15,679 bases of DNA from Faecalibacterium prausnitzii (GTDB taxonomy: Bacteria; Bacillota; Clostridia; Oscillospirales; Ruminococcaceae). The position numbers were made by a program, and so were the translations under genes. The stretch lies in contig DCCL01000141.1 in NCBI GenBank assembly GCA_002313795.1, positions 1 through 15,679 on the forward strand, given 5' to 3'. The notes below the pieces were generated by a model. It did no database searches, was not told the DNA's origin, and worked only from the letters and a program-made list of their open reading frames with translations. Shown in pieces: positions 6,440 through 13,722 of this stretch. Positions within the stretch are counted from its first letter, which is position 1, and each line of letters starts with the position of its first letter.

Positions 6440-7279
6440 TTACTGATTGTTGTACGCGCTGGGAACCCATGGCTTTTTGGCTTCGACTTCATGGCCGTAA
6501 GCTTCCAGTTTCCGCAGCTGGTCTACCACATGGGGCATATCCATCCGCTCCACCAGACTGCAGATCAGCTCTGCACCCTCATCGGCCAGCTTCTGGCGAG
6601 TCTCCTCGTCCGGGATCGCAGTGGTGGGCATATGGTCGGTGGGTTCACTGAAATAATAACCGGTCGAAGCACTCTGATAAGCTAGGCCAAAGATGTCGTT
6701 GAAGGCATCACACTTCTTGGGCAGCTGCTCGGAATAGGCGGTGGTCAGGGGGATATCCTCCAGACGGTTCATGATCTTGTAAGCACCCACCGTGATGGCG
6801 TGGAAGGCATCCATGCTCTTGAACAAATCCCGGGCGTTCTGCATCATCTGCATGGTCAGATCCATGTACAGGATTGGCACACCGGTCTCATCGTAAAAAT
6901 CGCGCACCATAGGGCTGCAGGTCATGTGGGCCGGGCCGTGGAAGCTGATATACACCTGACGCTTGAAGCCCTGCCGCAGCAGGCTGTGCGCAATGGCAGA
7001 GAGATAGTCGATGCCCTCACGGACACTCACCTGTGTGGTGCCGCGGCCAGAGGCGGTGGCACCGGCATAGAAGTAAGGCAGGCCGGTCAGCACCAGACCG
7101 TCGCAGGCCTCGGCCATCTTCAGAGCATATGCCTCGCTGATGATGGTCTCACTGTCCAGTGGGAAACCGCCGTGCATTTCCACGGTTCCAACAGGAACGA
7201 TGATAATATCGTTGTGCTCCAGATAAGCTTCTACCTCACTGTTGAGCATCTTGGGCAGAATGCGGGTGCGAAGTTCCAT
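6440..7279 (-). CDS. Creatininase-family amidohydrolase
   Basis: 279 aa, close to the usual family length of about 260. The family binds two metals and hydrolyses small amide or ring substrates. Members include creatinine amidohydrolase, formamide hydrolases of flavin synthesis and a reported dehydro-inosose hydrolase of inositol breakdown. Visible features: PVGTVEMHGG with Glu34 and His36, Asp42 in PLDSET, and His114 in SFHGPAH, matching the first three metal ligands and the central His. The usual NGHGGN loop is replaced by FHGPAH. It is the last gene of an operon with an amidohydrolase and a GPH symporter. GGAGG lies 9 bases before the ATG, and the gap from the upstream stop is 18 bases. 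The substrate is unknown; true creatininase activity is not implied. Confidence 0.85.
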   Translation of the reverse strand: MELRTRILPKMLNSEVEAYLEHNDIIIVPVGTVEMHGGFPLDSETIISEAYALKMAEACDGLVLTGLPYFYAGATASGRGTTQVSVREGIDYLSAIAHSLLRQGFKRQVYISFHGPAHMTCSPMVRDFYDETGVPILYMDLTMQMMQNARDLFKSMDAFHAITVGAYKIMNRLEDIPLTTAYSEQLPKKCDAFNDIFGLAYQSASTGYYFSEPTDHMPTTAIPDEETRQKLADEGAELICSLVERMDMPHVVDQLRKLEAYGHEVEAKKPWVPSAYNNQ

Positions 7280-7297
7280 GATTCAAATCCTCCAATA

Positions 7298-8176
7298 TTA
7301 CAACCCGAAAACACGCTGAGCGTTTCCACGGCAGATTTTTTCATAGGTCTGTGCGCTGAGTGTGCCGTTGGCAGCCTGTTCGTCCAGCCATGCTCCCAGC
7401 GGGAAGACCATGCCGGCATTGACCATATCTGTAGCGAAGAAGAGCCGGTCAGCGTATGTTTCCAGAAATTCCAGTCCGAATGCCGGATCACGCATGATGG
7501 CCTGTCCGGCACTGTTGGCACTCAGGTCGCCGTACAGATTCGGGTACTTGGCGAACAGTTCCGGCACTCGGCCACCGGACACCACCGGGCCTTTGCCCCA
7601 CTGGTTGCGGGCTTCTTTTTCCGTGGGAGCGTCGCCGCTCATCTCGATCCAGAAGGTCTGGCTGTGGCCCAGAAATTTCGTGTCCGGGAATTTCTGAAGG
7701 GCGCGTTCCAGCAGCGGCAGACGGGGATCATCCACAACGCCGTAGCTGTACCCCACTTCCGGGCTCATGTGGAAGGTGACGGGAAGATTCAGCTTGCCGG
7801 AAGCGGCAAAGATCGTTTCCAGCAGCGGGTCGTCCAGACGACGGTTGATGGCCAATTCTCCGATGCCCACAGCGCCCTGCGCCTTGTATTTTGCCAGCCG
7901 CTCCGGGATGGTTTCCGGCTCTACCGGGTCCAGATTGCACATCCATGCAAAATGGGCGGGGTCTGCCTGTGCGATTGCACAGTTGTCTGCATTGGAGCCG
8001 AAGGGCATCTGCGGCTGTGCCGATTCGCTGGTACTCATGAGAACGGCTTTTTCAATGCCGAGCTCTGCCATATGGGGCAGCATCTCGGCCGGGTCGCTGA
8101 CCCACATCTGTTCGGTACGGGGCAGCGGGACGCGGGAAAGATGGAGATGCAGGTCGATTTTCTGCAGTGGTTCCAT
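7298..8176 (-). CDS. Amidohydrolase-2 family metal-dependent hydrolase
   Basis: 292 aa from the chosen ATG. This is a TIM-barrel enzyme that hydrolyses or decarboxylates small cyclic or carboxylated compounds. The metal-site pattern is complete: HLH (His10, His12), Glu107, His136 in TFHMS, His171 in LGHSQ and Asp250 in ATDMV. The C-terminus has the family signature ICRGNAQRVFGL. The start at 8176 follows GAGGAGG (12 bases away), which is embedded in the last codons of the upstream transporter gene. The transporter stop is only 7 bases before this ATG, so translation is likely coupled. A longer in-frame version starting at 8278 would run far into the transporter gene and was not chosen. With the creatininase-like enzyme it probably performs successive steps on an imported compound. 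Confidence 0.85.
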   Translation of the reverse strand: MEPLQKIDLHLHLSRVPLPRTEQMWVSDPAEMLPHMAELGIEKAVLMSTSESAQPQMPFGSNADNCAIAQADPAHFAWMCNLDPVEPETIPERLAKYKAQGAVGIGELAINRRLDDPLLETIFAASGKLNLPVTFHMSPEVGYSYGVVDDPRLPLLERALQKFPDTKFLGHSQTFWIEMSGDAPTEKEARNQWGKGPVVSGGRVPELFAKYPNLYGDLSANSAGQAIMRDPAFGLEFLETYADRLFFATDMVNAGMVFPLGAWLDEQAANGTLSAQTYEKICRGNAQRVFGL

Positions 8177-8183
8177 AAATGAT

Positions 8184-9575
8184 TTATGCCTCCTCGGCAG
8201 TGCCATTTGCGCGGCGGTCTGCCAGTTCTGCGTACATGGCCTCGGTGGTCTTCTGGTCCAGATTGAAGACCAGACCAATGCCGATCAATTCCAGAATGCA
8301 GGTGATGACCGGCACGGCGTTGACCAGGTAATAAATGTTATTGACGGTAGCGGCAGACTGGACAGCACCAACACCGGACACATAACCGATGGCGGCCAGA
8401 GCGCTGGCGGCACCGGTAGAAGCGATGGTAGAACCGATCTTACGGCTGAAGGTGTAAAGACTGTACATACTGCCGTCGCTGCGGATGTTCATCTTCCACT
8501 CGCTGTAATCCAGACAGTCGGTGACCAGAGCCCAGATCAGCATGGTGAATGTAGTCTGGCCGATGGTGGCCAGCAGATTCAGAATGGTGTAGAGCATGAC
8601 GTTCTGAATGGGGAAGAACAGGATGATGGAAGAGAGCACGAGGTTGTATGCGCTCATGACAAGGATCACGTTCCGTTTGCCGAACTTTGCCACGATCTTT
8701 GGAACCAGAATGAAGCAGATGATCATGACAGGCAGGCTGCCGAGGCTGAGGATGGTCATGGCACCGGTGTCATGATAGAACTCTTTGTAGATATAGCTGC
8801 GAAGCTGGCTGCTGCCGGTGATATAGAGCATGGAGCCGATGGTGGCGACCATGACGCCGATCAGCGGACGGTTCCTGAAAGCGGCCTTCAGCACTTTGCC
8901 GTACTCGAACTTCTGGCCTGGAGTGTGCTTCTGGTGGACACGCTCCTGCGTGCAGTGGCAGAGCAGCAGATAGCAGACAATGGACAGAACGCCAAACACG
9001 GCGGCCACGAGGGTAAAGCGCTCCGGCAGGATGTTGGAGTCCTTATCAAAGCAGAGGACCGGAACAGCAGACAGAGCTCCAATGCCCACGATAGTGCCGC
9101 CGATGCTGCGGGCACGGGACAGCTTGGAACGGTCGATGGGGTCAGTAGAAACAACGCTTGCCATTGCACCGAACGGCATGCTGGTTCCAGTATAGCTCAT
9201 GCCGTACAGAATGTAAACAAAGGCGACCCAAGCGTGCAGGGCCACACCGGTGAAAGGCACCTTCATAAAGCACAGTACCCCGGACAGGGCCAGAGGAATC
9301 ATGAACAGCTTGATCCAGGGCTTGAACTTATCGCCGCTCTTGCCCAGACGCCAGCGGTCCGGGAAGGAACCCATGATGGGGTCATTGATGGCGTCCCACA
9401 GGCGTGCAACGAGGAACAGCGTTGCCATCCATGCCGGGCTGATGCCCAGAACGTAGGTGCAGAAAGTCAGGAAATAGGCGTCTACGAACAGGTTGACAAA
9501 GCTGCCGGCCATATCGCCGCAGACATATCCCACCTGATCCAACACGCCGAAAGGCCGGTTTTTCTTTTGATCCAT
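8184..9575 (-). CDS. GPH-family sugar/cation symporter (MFS superfamily)
   Basis: 463 aa with about 12 hydrophobic helices. The family signature is clear near the N-terminus: VARLWDAINDPIMGSFPDRW (from about residue 56, with Asp61 and NDP at 64-66), followed by the basic loop and FKPWI. Members import glycosides, pentosides, hexuronides or related compounds with Na+ or H+ (for example MelB, XynB). The ATG at 9575 is chosen for AAAAGGAG 7 bases upstream; the earlier in-frame ATG at 9710 would add 45 residues (FYAKFTIHFAN...) that look like translated intergenic DNA and would overlap the promoter. It is first in the operon with two hydrolases, so it likely imports their substrate. A divergent AraC-type regulator is adjacent. 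Confidence 0.88.
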   Translation of the reverse strand: MDQKKNRPFGVLDQVGYVCGDMAGSFVNLFVDAYFLTFCTYVLGISPAWMATLFLVARLWDAINDPIMGSFPDRWRLGKSGDKFKPWIKLFMIPLALSGVLCFMKVPFTGVALHAWVAFVYILYGMSYTGTSMPFGAMASVVSTDPIDRSKLSRARSIGGTIVGIGALSAVPVLCFDKDSNILPERFTLVAAVFGVLSIVCYLLLCHCTQERVHQKHTPGQKFEYGKVLKAAFRNRPLIGVMVATIGSMLYITGSSQLRSYIYKEFYHDTGAMTILSLGSLPVMIICFILVPKIVAKFGKRNVILVMSAYNLVLSSIILFFPIQNVMLYTILNLLATIGQTTFTMLIWALVTDCLDYSEWKMNIRSDGSMYSLYTFSRKIGSTIASTGAASALAAIGYVSGVGAVQSAATVNNIYYLVNAVPVITCILELIGIGLVFNLDQKTTEAMYAELADRRANGTAEEA

Positions 9576-9582
9576 GGTGATT

Positions 9583-9590
9583 CTCCTTTT
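9583..9590 (-). promoter_or_regulatory. Ribosome binding site deciding the GPH symporter start
   Basis: AAAAGGAG on the minus strand, 7 bases before the ATG at 9575. This supports the shorter 463-aa protein. Confidence 0.75.
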
Positions 9591-9659
9591 GCGTGAATTC
9601 ATGCCATTCTTGTCGTTCAAACGTTGAATTCGGACATTTGATACGTTTTTGACGAAACA

Positions 9660-9688
9660 AATATACCAAATAATATTTGCAAAATGAA
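9660..9688 (-). promoter_or_regulatory. Promoter of the symporter-amidohydrolase-creatininase operon
   Basis: Minus strand: extended -10 TGGTATATT (TATATT at 9660-9665), 17-base spacer and a weak -35 TTCATT (9683-9688). The weak -35 suggests dependence on an activator, which fits the divergent AraC-type gene. Predicted start is near 9653, about 78 bases before the ATG. Confidence 0.55.
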
Positions 9689-9716
9689 TTGTGAATTTGG
9701 CATAAAACATTGCAAA
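9677..9716. promoter_or_regulatory. Candidate AraC-type operator: two TTGCAAA repeats
   Basis: TTGCAAA occurs at 9677-9683 and again at 9710-9716, a 33-base period (about three helical turns) in direct orientation. The first copy lies in the spacer of the symporter promoter; the second overlaps the -35 of the regulator promoter. Direct half-sites spaced by whole helical turns suit AraC/XylS proteins. Assignment to this regulator is inference. Confidence 0.35.
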
Positions 9717-9738
9717 TCCGGTAATTTTGTGTTAGGAT
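9710..9738 (+). promoter_or_regulatory. Promoter candidate of the AraC-type regulator
   Basis: -35 TTGCAA (9710-9715), 17-base spacer, -10 TAGGAT (9733-9738). Both hexamers match 4 of 6 consensus bases. The distance to the GTG start is about 30 bases from the predicted transcription start. Confidence 0.45.
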
Positions 9739-9773
9739 GTTGACAAAACATACAAGAAGGGAACGCGTATTTT

Positions 9774-10721
9774 GTGAAAATGTCCGAAATGAGTCGTGCT
9801 CTGAAGCTGCTTGAACAGCAGACCCAGGAATCCGGTGAAACGCTGACGAATCAGGAGGTCCAGAAACTTCTCTGCGAAAATGGCGTATCTTCGGGAAATC
9901 TGTATCAGGAACTGGAAATGGATTCTTCTCTGGTGGACGTCCATAACGATATCAGCACCTCCCGGGATGAGGTGCAGCTCCACAGCCATACATTTTATGA
10001 GCTGATCTATTGCTACAGCGGAAATGTGCAGTATCTGGTGGGAATGCAACGATACCGTCTGCAACGGGGCGACATTGTCATTATACCACCGGGCATCAGC
10101 CACCGCCCCCTGTTTCTGGATCAGCTCAACGAACCCTACCGCCGCTCTGTGCTCTGGCTCAGCTGTGAGTTCCGGGAACAGCTGAGCCAGCGGTTTCCGG
10201 AGCTGAGGCAGAGGGCAGAACATTACCTGCTCCGCACTGGCGGAACACAGTGGGAAAATATCTCCGCTTTTTTTCAGGCAGCGGTACAGGAAAATGAACG
10301 GCGGGAACCCGGCTGGCAGGCGGTCGTTATTGCGCAGGCGGAGCTGGTCTGCGTGGGGATCGCCCGAGCATCGGTCAAAATCAACCCACCGCAGATTGAG
10401 AGGCAAGAACTGCTGGATGAGATCATTCTTTACATTGAGCAGAATATGACGGACAAGCTTTCTTTAGAGCAGACGGCCCGGCATTTTCATGTCAGCGAAA
10501 GTACGGTCAGCCAGCTGTTCCGAAAGCGGCTGGCGGTCAGCTTTTATCGGTTTGTGACCCAACGCCGCCTGATTGCGGCCAAAAATTTGATTCAGACGGG
10601 TACTTCGCTGGAGCGGACCGCTGTTGAAGTTGGATTCGGGGATTACTCCAATTTCTACCGGGCATTCCGGCGAGAGTACGGAATCACCCCGTCCACCTAT
10701 CGTCAGATGCTGCTGCAGTAA
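9774..10721 (+). CDS. AraC-family transcriptional regulator with cupin sensor domain
   Basis: 315 aa. Residues about 65-115 form a cupin-like ligand-binding core (LHSHTFYELIYCYSG, then RGDIVIIPPGISHRPL). Residues about 212-315 are the double helix-turn-helix of AraC/XylS proteins (LSLEQTARHFHVSESTVSQLF, then the conserved GFGDYSNFYRAFRREYGITPSTYR). The first 45 residues are a charged extension of unknown role. The GTG at 9774 has AGAAGGG 12 bases upstream; the ATG two codons later is possible but lies further from that site. The gene is divergent from the symporter/hydrolase operon and probably controls it in response to the imported compound. Confidence 0.9.
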   Translation: MKMSEMSRALKLLEQQTQESGETLTNQEVQKLLCENGVSSGNLYQELEMDSSLVDVHNDISTSRDEVQLHSHTFYELIYCYSGNVQYLVGMQRYRLQRGDIVIIPPGISHRPLFLDQLNEPYRRSVLWLSCEFREQLSQRFPELRQRAEHYLLRTGGTQWENISAFFQAAVQENERREPGWQAVVIAQAELVCVGIARASVKINPPQIERQELLDEIILYIEQNMTDKLSLEQTARHFHVSESTVSQLFRKRLAVSFYRFVTQRRLIAAKNLIQTGTSLERTAVEVGFGDYSNFYRAFRREYGITPSTYRQMLLQ

Positions 10722-10794
10722 AGGTTCATGGTCGTGGGTGCGTTGAATGGAGCCGCCAGCAGATACTTTGCCTAAAAACCAATCAGCCAAGCGC

Positions 10795-10840
10795 AGAACA
10801 GGCCGAACCCGTGCAAACGGGTTCGGCCTGTTCTGTATTT
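10795..10840 (+). terminator. Strong hairpin terminator after the AraC-type regulator
   Basis: A perfect 18-bp stem (10795-10812 with 10817-10834) capped by GCAA, followed by GTATTT. It lies about 70 bases after the regulator stop and between two convergent genes. The following U-run is poor on the plus strand and absent on the minus strand, so one-way termination is likely but not certain. Confidence 0.7.
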
Positions 10841-10917
10841 AAGGAAAGATAAAGAATTGCCCGGTATCTGCCTGCTAGACAATGAGCAGCCGCTATCAAA
10901 TAAAACTGTTGCAAAAA

Positions 10918-11808
10918 CTAATGGTCGCACATTTTCAGGATAGAGGAAAATGGGGCAATGTAGGGATTTTTGCTGGCAGCATAATAAATGATTCCATATT
11001 CAATACAGGGGCTTTCCTTGATCCGGGCGTAACACATAGAAGTCCGAACAGATTTAGAAAGAACATATTCAGGTAAAATACCGATACCATAGCCGCTGGA
11101 AGCCAGTGTAATAACGGCAGCAGCATCTTCCTGCCGGACAATGTGAAGTGGATGGCTTTTTGAAGTGAGAAATTCTTCAATGGAATCGTTTGGCTGTATA
11201 GGAACATTTTTGGGGTGAAGTGCAATCAGAGGATAGGCTTCCAGTTCTTTTAGAGATACTTCGCCATCAATCAGAACGCTTGAATCGCTTTTGGGAAAAA
11301 TCGCACAGCTTCGGCAGGAATAAAGAAAGACAAATTGAAAATCACCTTGATCGGCTATCATATCTCTGCTTCCAAAAACAAGATCCAAATGGTCTTCTTT
11401 CAGCATCCGCAGCTGCTGCGAAAAATCCGAGATTATGATCCTTGGCTCGACAGCAGAGAATTTTTCTCTTAGCAAAGAGAGCGGCTCAGACAATGCAGAT
11501 GCTTCCTGTGCAGTGACACAGCCGATTCTCAAAAGAGTATGCTTACTGTTTCGTATGTCGTTCAAATGGGAAAAGGCTGCCTCAACTTTCATCATGATCT
11601 CTCGCGCATCCTGATAAAAAGTTTCGCCTTCCAGTGTGAGATGGACGGACTTGCTGTCCCTTTGAAAAAGCCGGACGCCGAGTTCGGACTCCAATTTTTG
11701 AATGTGGTGTGTTACGGTAGGGGGTGTCAGGTAGAGTTCTTCTGCCGCTCTGGTAAAATTCAGCCGCTCCGCAACGCGGAGGAAGCATTTCAATTCTTGT
11801 GTATTCAC
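10918..11808 (-). CDS. LysR-family transcriptional regulator
   Basis: 296 aa, the normal LysR length. The N-terminal winged helix-turn-helix is at about 1-60 (FLRVAERLNFTRAAEELYLT, then PPTVTHHIQKLESELGVRLF). The effector-binding domain follows (about 90-296, with LLRIGCVTAQ and SSGYGIGILPEYVL typical of it). The start is GTG at 11808 with AAGGAG 10 bases upstream. The gene is divergent from the hydrolase/transporter operon, the classical arrangement for a LysR activator. Its base composition is clearly AT-richer than the genes at the left of the window (two sampled 60-base stretches are about 38% GC, against about 60% in the MoxR gene), hinting at acquisition by transfer. Confidence 0.93.
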   Translation of the reverse strand: MNTQELKCFLRVAERLNFTRAAEELYLTPPTVTHHIQKLESELGVRLFQRDSKSVHLTLEGETFYQDAREIMMKVEAAFSHLNDIRNSKHTLLRIGCVTAQEASALSEPLSLLREKFSAVEPRIIISDFSQQLRMLKEDHLDLVFGSRDMIADQGDFQFVFLYSCRSCAIFPKSDSSVLIDGEVSLKELEAYPLIALHPKNVPIQPNDSIEEFLTSKSHPLHIVRQEDAAAVITLASSGYGIGILPEYVLSKSVRTSMCYARIKESPCIEYGIIYYAASKNPYIAPFSSILKMCDH

Positions 11809-11853
11809 AAATAAACCACTCCTTATCCGATGATTCCAGAACCGTACAGCAGC

Positions 11854-11882
11854 AGTATAACATTCGATAATATCTAATGCAA
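11854..11882 (-). promoter_or_regulatory. Promoter of the LysR-type regulator gene
   Basis: Minus strand: -35 TTGCAT (11877-11882), 17-base spacer, extended -10 TGTTATACT (TATACT at 11854-11859). The spacer contains the LysR-box palindrome, so bound regulator would block its own promoter. Confidence 0.75.
11862..11878. promoter_or_regulatory. LysR-type operator (T-N11-A palindrome)
   Basis: ATTCGATAATATCTAAT is an imperfect palindrome: 7 of 8 arm positions pair around a central A. It contains the T-N11-A core (T at 11864, A at 11876). Its centre lies about 63 bases upstream of the predicted start of the hydrolase operon, the usual place of a LysR recognition site, and within the spacer of the lysR promoter. 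Confidence 0.65.
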
Positions 11883-11897
11883 TTAAGAAAAAACAAA

Positions 11898-11926
11898 TTC
11901 ACAAATACCGATGCTGCATTTAGAAT
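11898..11926 (+). promoter_or_regulatory. Promoter of the hydrolase/transporter operon
   Basis: -35 TTCACA (11898-11903), 17-base spacer, -10 TAGAAT (11921-11926). Each hexamer matches consensus at 5 of 6 positions. Predicted start is near 11933, about 32 bases before the hydrolase ATG. Confidence 0.75.
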
Positions 11927-11964
11927 AGAGGCGTAAAAAACACAAGGAAAAGGAGATACACGAG

Positions 11965-12771
11965 ATGAGTGAGTATACTGCAAACGCTGGACAAACCTAT
12001 TTTCCGATTCAGGAAAACATCCACGTTGATTTTATGCCGTTTCAGCATCCTGCAAAGCCTGAGCCGCTGCTGAAGCCGCTGGAGCTTTCAAAGTCCTATC
12101 AGGAGAACGGCTTTGTCCTGTCCTCTCAGAAACAGCATTTTCTTCCGGGTGTGACGGCCGAGATGCTTGACTGGTTCTGGGCTAACATGGAAAAAGGCTA
12201 CTACCTGTGGGCACCTGGTTCTCACAAGCGGTTCAGCTGGGTAAAGGCTCCTTATGCTGTCGGCATGGATAAGTCGATCCATATGATCGCAGAAAGCTGC
12301 GCAAAAGGCGTTCCGGTCTTTGGCGGTGACGGGATTGAAGTGCATCGCCTTGCGCTGGAAGAATTTTTCCCGTTTACGGATTGCCTCCGCCATGTGATCT
12401 GCGAGGGCGTTCTGAATGAAAAAAATGAACTGGTGGATTCCACCGTGCATATGTGGGAGGATGTCCCGGGAGGAATCAATCACATTACGGCAACAGTCAC
12501 GAACACAAAATGCAGTGAGCCTCCGGCTTTTGTGAAAAAGCTTCTGGCGGAGAATCCGAATGTCAAAATGGTTCCGAATTATGCAACGGATCATGAGGAT
12601 TACGAGGCCAGTCAGTGGCCTGTTTTCCTGCCAAAGCTGTACGAGCTTTGGAAAAATCATCCGGACCCCTCTCAGAATGTCCACTGTTGTCTGGAAGTGG
12701 AACGCGCCGAAGATGGTTCATTCCATTATATCGCTGAAAATGGACCTGTTCGGTTGGAGGCACAGAATTGA
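11965..12771 (+). CDS. PhlG/phloretin-hydrolase-like C-C bond hydrolase
   Basis: 268 aa, cytoplasmic (no signal or membrane helix). The sequence resembles the DAPG hydrolase (PhlG) family: LPGVTAEMLDWFWANMEKGY (60-79), then YYLWAPGSHKRFSW (79-92), a Gly-rich central region, and DHEDYE (209-214). Family enzymes use zinc held by two His and two Glu to cut the bond between an acyl group and a phloroglucinol ring. Known members act on 2,4-diacetylphloroglucinol (Pseudomonas PhlG) and phloretin (Eubacterium ramulus Phy). Candidate ligands here are His87 and the HxxxE pair His210/Glu214; I cannot place the fourth without an alignment. AAAGGAGA lies 8 bases before the ATG. It is the first gene of a LysR-controlled operon with two transporters. 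Family placement comes from recognising the pattern, and the substrate is inference. Confidence 0.75.
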   Translation: MSEYTANAGQTYFPIQENIHVDFMPFQHPAKPEPLLKPLELSKSYQENGFVLSSQKQHFLPGVTAEMLDWFWANMEKGYYLWAPGSHKRFSWVKAPYAVGMDKSIHMIAESCAKGVPVFGGDGIEVHRLALEEFFPFTDCLRHVICEGVLNEKNELVDSTVHMWEDVPGGINHITATVTNTKCSEPPAFVKKLLAENPNVKMVPNYATDHEDYEASQWPVFLPKLYELWKNHPDPSQNVHCCLEVERAEDGSFHYIAENGPVRLEAQN

Positions 12772-13703
12772 ACTACTTTTCCATTGTTCTGGAGCAGCTT
12801 GAGATCTTTGTAGTATACCTGTTGATTGGCGTGTTTGCAGTAAAAATGCATTTCCTTGACCGGGAAAAACTGGGTGTGCTATCCGGCTGCATCACAAAAA
12901 TGCTGCTTCCGCTGCTGATTTTTACAAACACGATAAATGGCACGACAAGAGAGCAGTTTCTTTCTTCGCTGATCATTGTTCTGCTTGCAGCGGTGCTTTA
13001 TCTCGTGCTGTATTTTGTTGCAGCCTTTCTGGCAAAGATCCTCAAAATCGATACAGAGCGCAAAAACATCTACCGCGCCTGCACCATGTTCGGAAACTGC
13101 GGCTTTATGGGAATCCCGATCGTTACGGCACTGTATCCGGAACAGGGCGGACTGTATATTGCCATGTACACCGTCATCGACCAGCTGGCTTTGTGGACGG
13201 TGGGTATGGATCTGACGGCACCGACAAATCATGCAGAGACACTGCCTGCTTCAAAAAGGCTTCGCAAAATGGTAAATCCGGCAACGATCGCGATTCTTGC
13301 CGGAGTGGTGGTCGTGCTTTCCGGAATCCAGCTTCCGTCTGTGGTCGTTACGGCATTGGGCAAAACGGGTGCGGCCGCATCCCCCCTTGCAATGATTTAC
13401 CTTGGAGGCGTGTTCTGCTACATTAAAATTTTTGATTACCTGAAACGGAAAGAAATTTATGTCACGGTCGTCGTAAAAATGCTGGTCATGCCCATCGTCG
13501 TATATGCGGCGCTTTCCCACATTCCGGCAATCAGCCAGAATATCGCTGTTACGCTCGGTATTTTGTGCGCACTGCCGGCGATGTCCTCCGTGTCGATGAT
13601 GGCAGAAAATCAGCACGCGGACAGCGATTATGCGGCAGGCTTTATCTTTGTCACTACGCTGGTTTCGGTCGTTACACTGCCGCTCGTATGCTTGATTTTA
13701 TAA
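12768..13703 (+). CDS. AEC-family (auxin efflux carrier type) permease
   Basis: 311 aa with about 10 hydrophobic helices and no hydrophilic domain. Signatures: MLLPLLIFTNT (45-55), GNCGFMGIPI (109-118), MVNPATIAILAGV (168-180) and, in the last helices, LCALPAMSSVSMMAENQHAD. Bacterial members of this family move carboxylates such as malate or malonate, and many have unknown substrates. The start is TTG at 12768, overlapping the hydrolase stop by 4 bases (TTGA), with GGAGG 7 bases upstream. The overlap implies translational coupling, so the permease probably carries the substrate or an acid product of the hydrolase. The direction of transport is not decided by sequence. Confidence 0.88.
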   Translation: MNYFSIVLEQLEIFVVYLLIGVFAVKMHFLDREKLGVLSGCITKMLLPLLIFTNTINGTTREQFLSSLIIVLLAAVLYLVLYFVAAFLAKILKIDTERKNIYRACTMFGNCGFMGIPIVTALYPEQGGLYIAMYTVIDQLALWTVGMDLTAPTNHAETLPASKRLRKMVNPATIAILAGVVVVLSGIQLPSVVVTALGKTGAAASPLAMIYLGGVFCYIKIFDYLKRKEIYVTVVVKMLVMPIVVYAALSHIPAISQNIAVTLGILCALPAMSSVSMMAENQHADSDYAAGFIFVTTLVSVVTLPLVCLIL

Positions 13704-13722
13704 TACAGGGAGAATTTGTAAA

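Noticed and set aside
8177..8278. A longer start for the amidohydrolase at 8278
   Set aside because: It would overlap about 95 bases of the symporter gene. GAGGAGG precedes the ATG at 8176, and the HxH motif begins naturally at residue 10 from there.
7767..9596. A 609-codon open frame on the plus strand opposite the symporter and amidohydrolase
   Set aside because: It spans two real genes on the other strand, has a His/Asp/Gln-rich product without motifs and no start signals.
9576..9710. A longer start for the GPH symporter at 9710
   Set aside because: The added 45 residues cover the promoter and operator region, and the good Shine-Dalgarno site lies just before the ATG at 9575.
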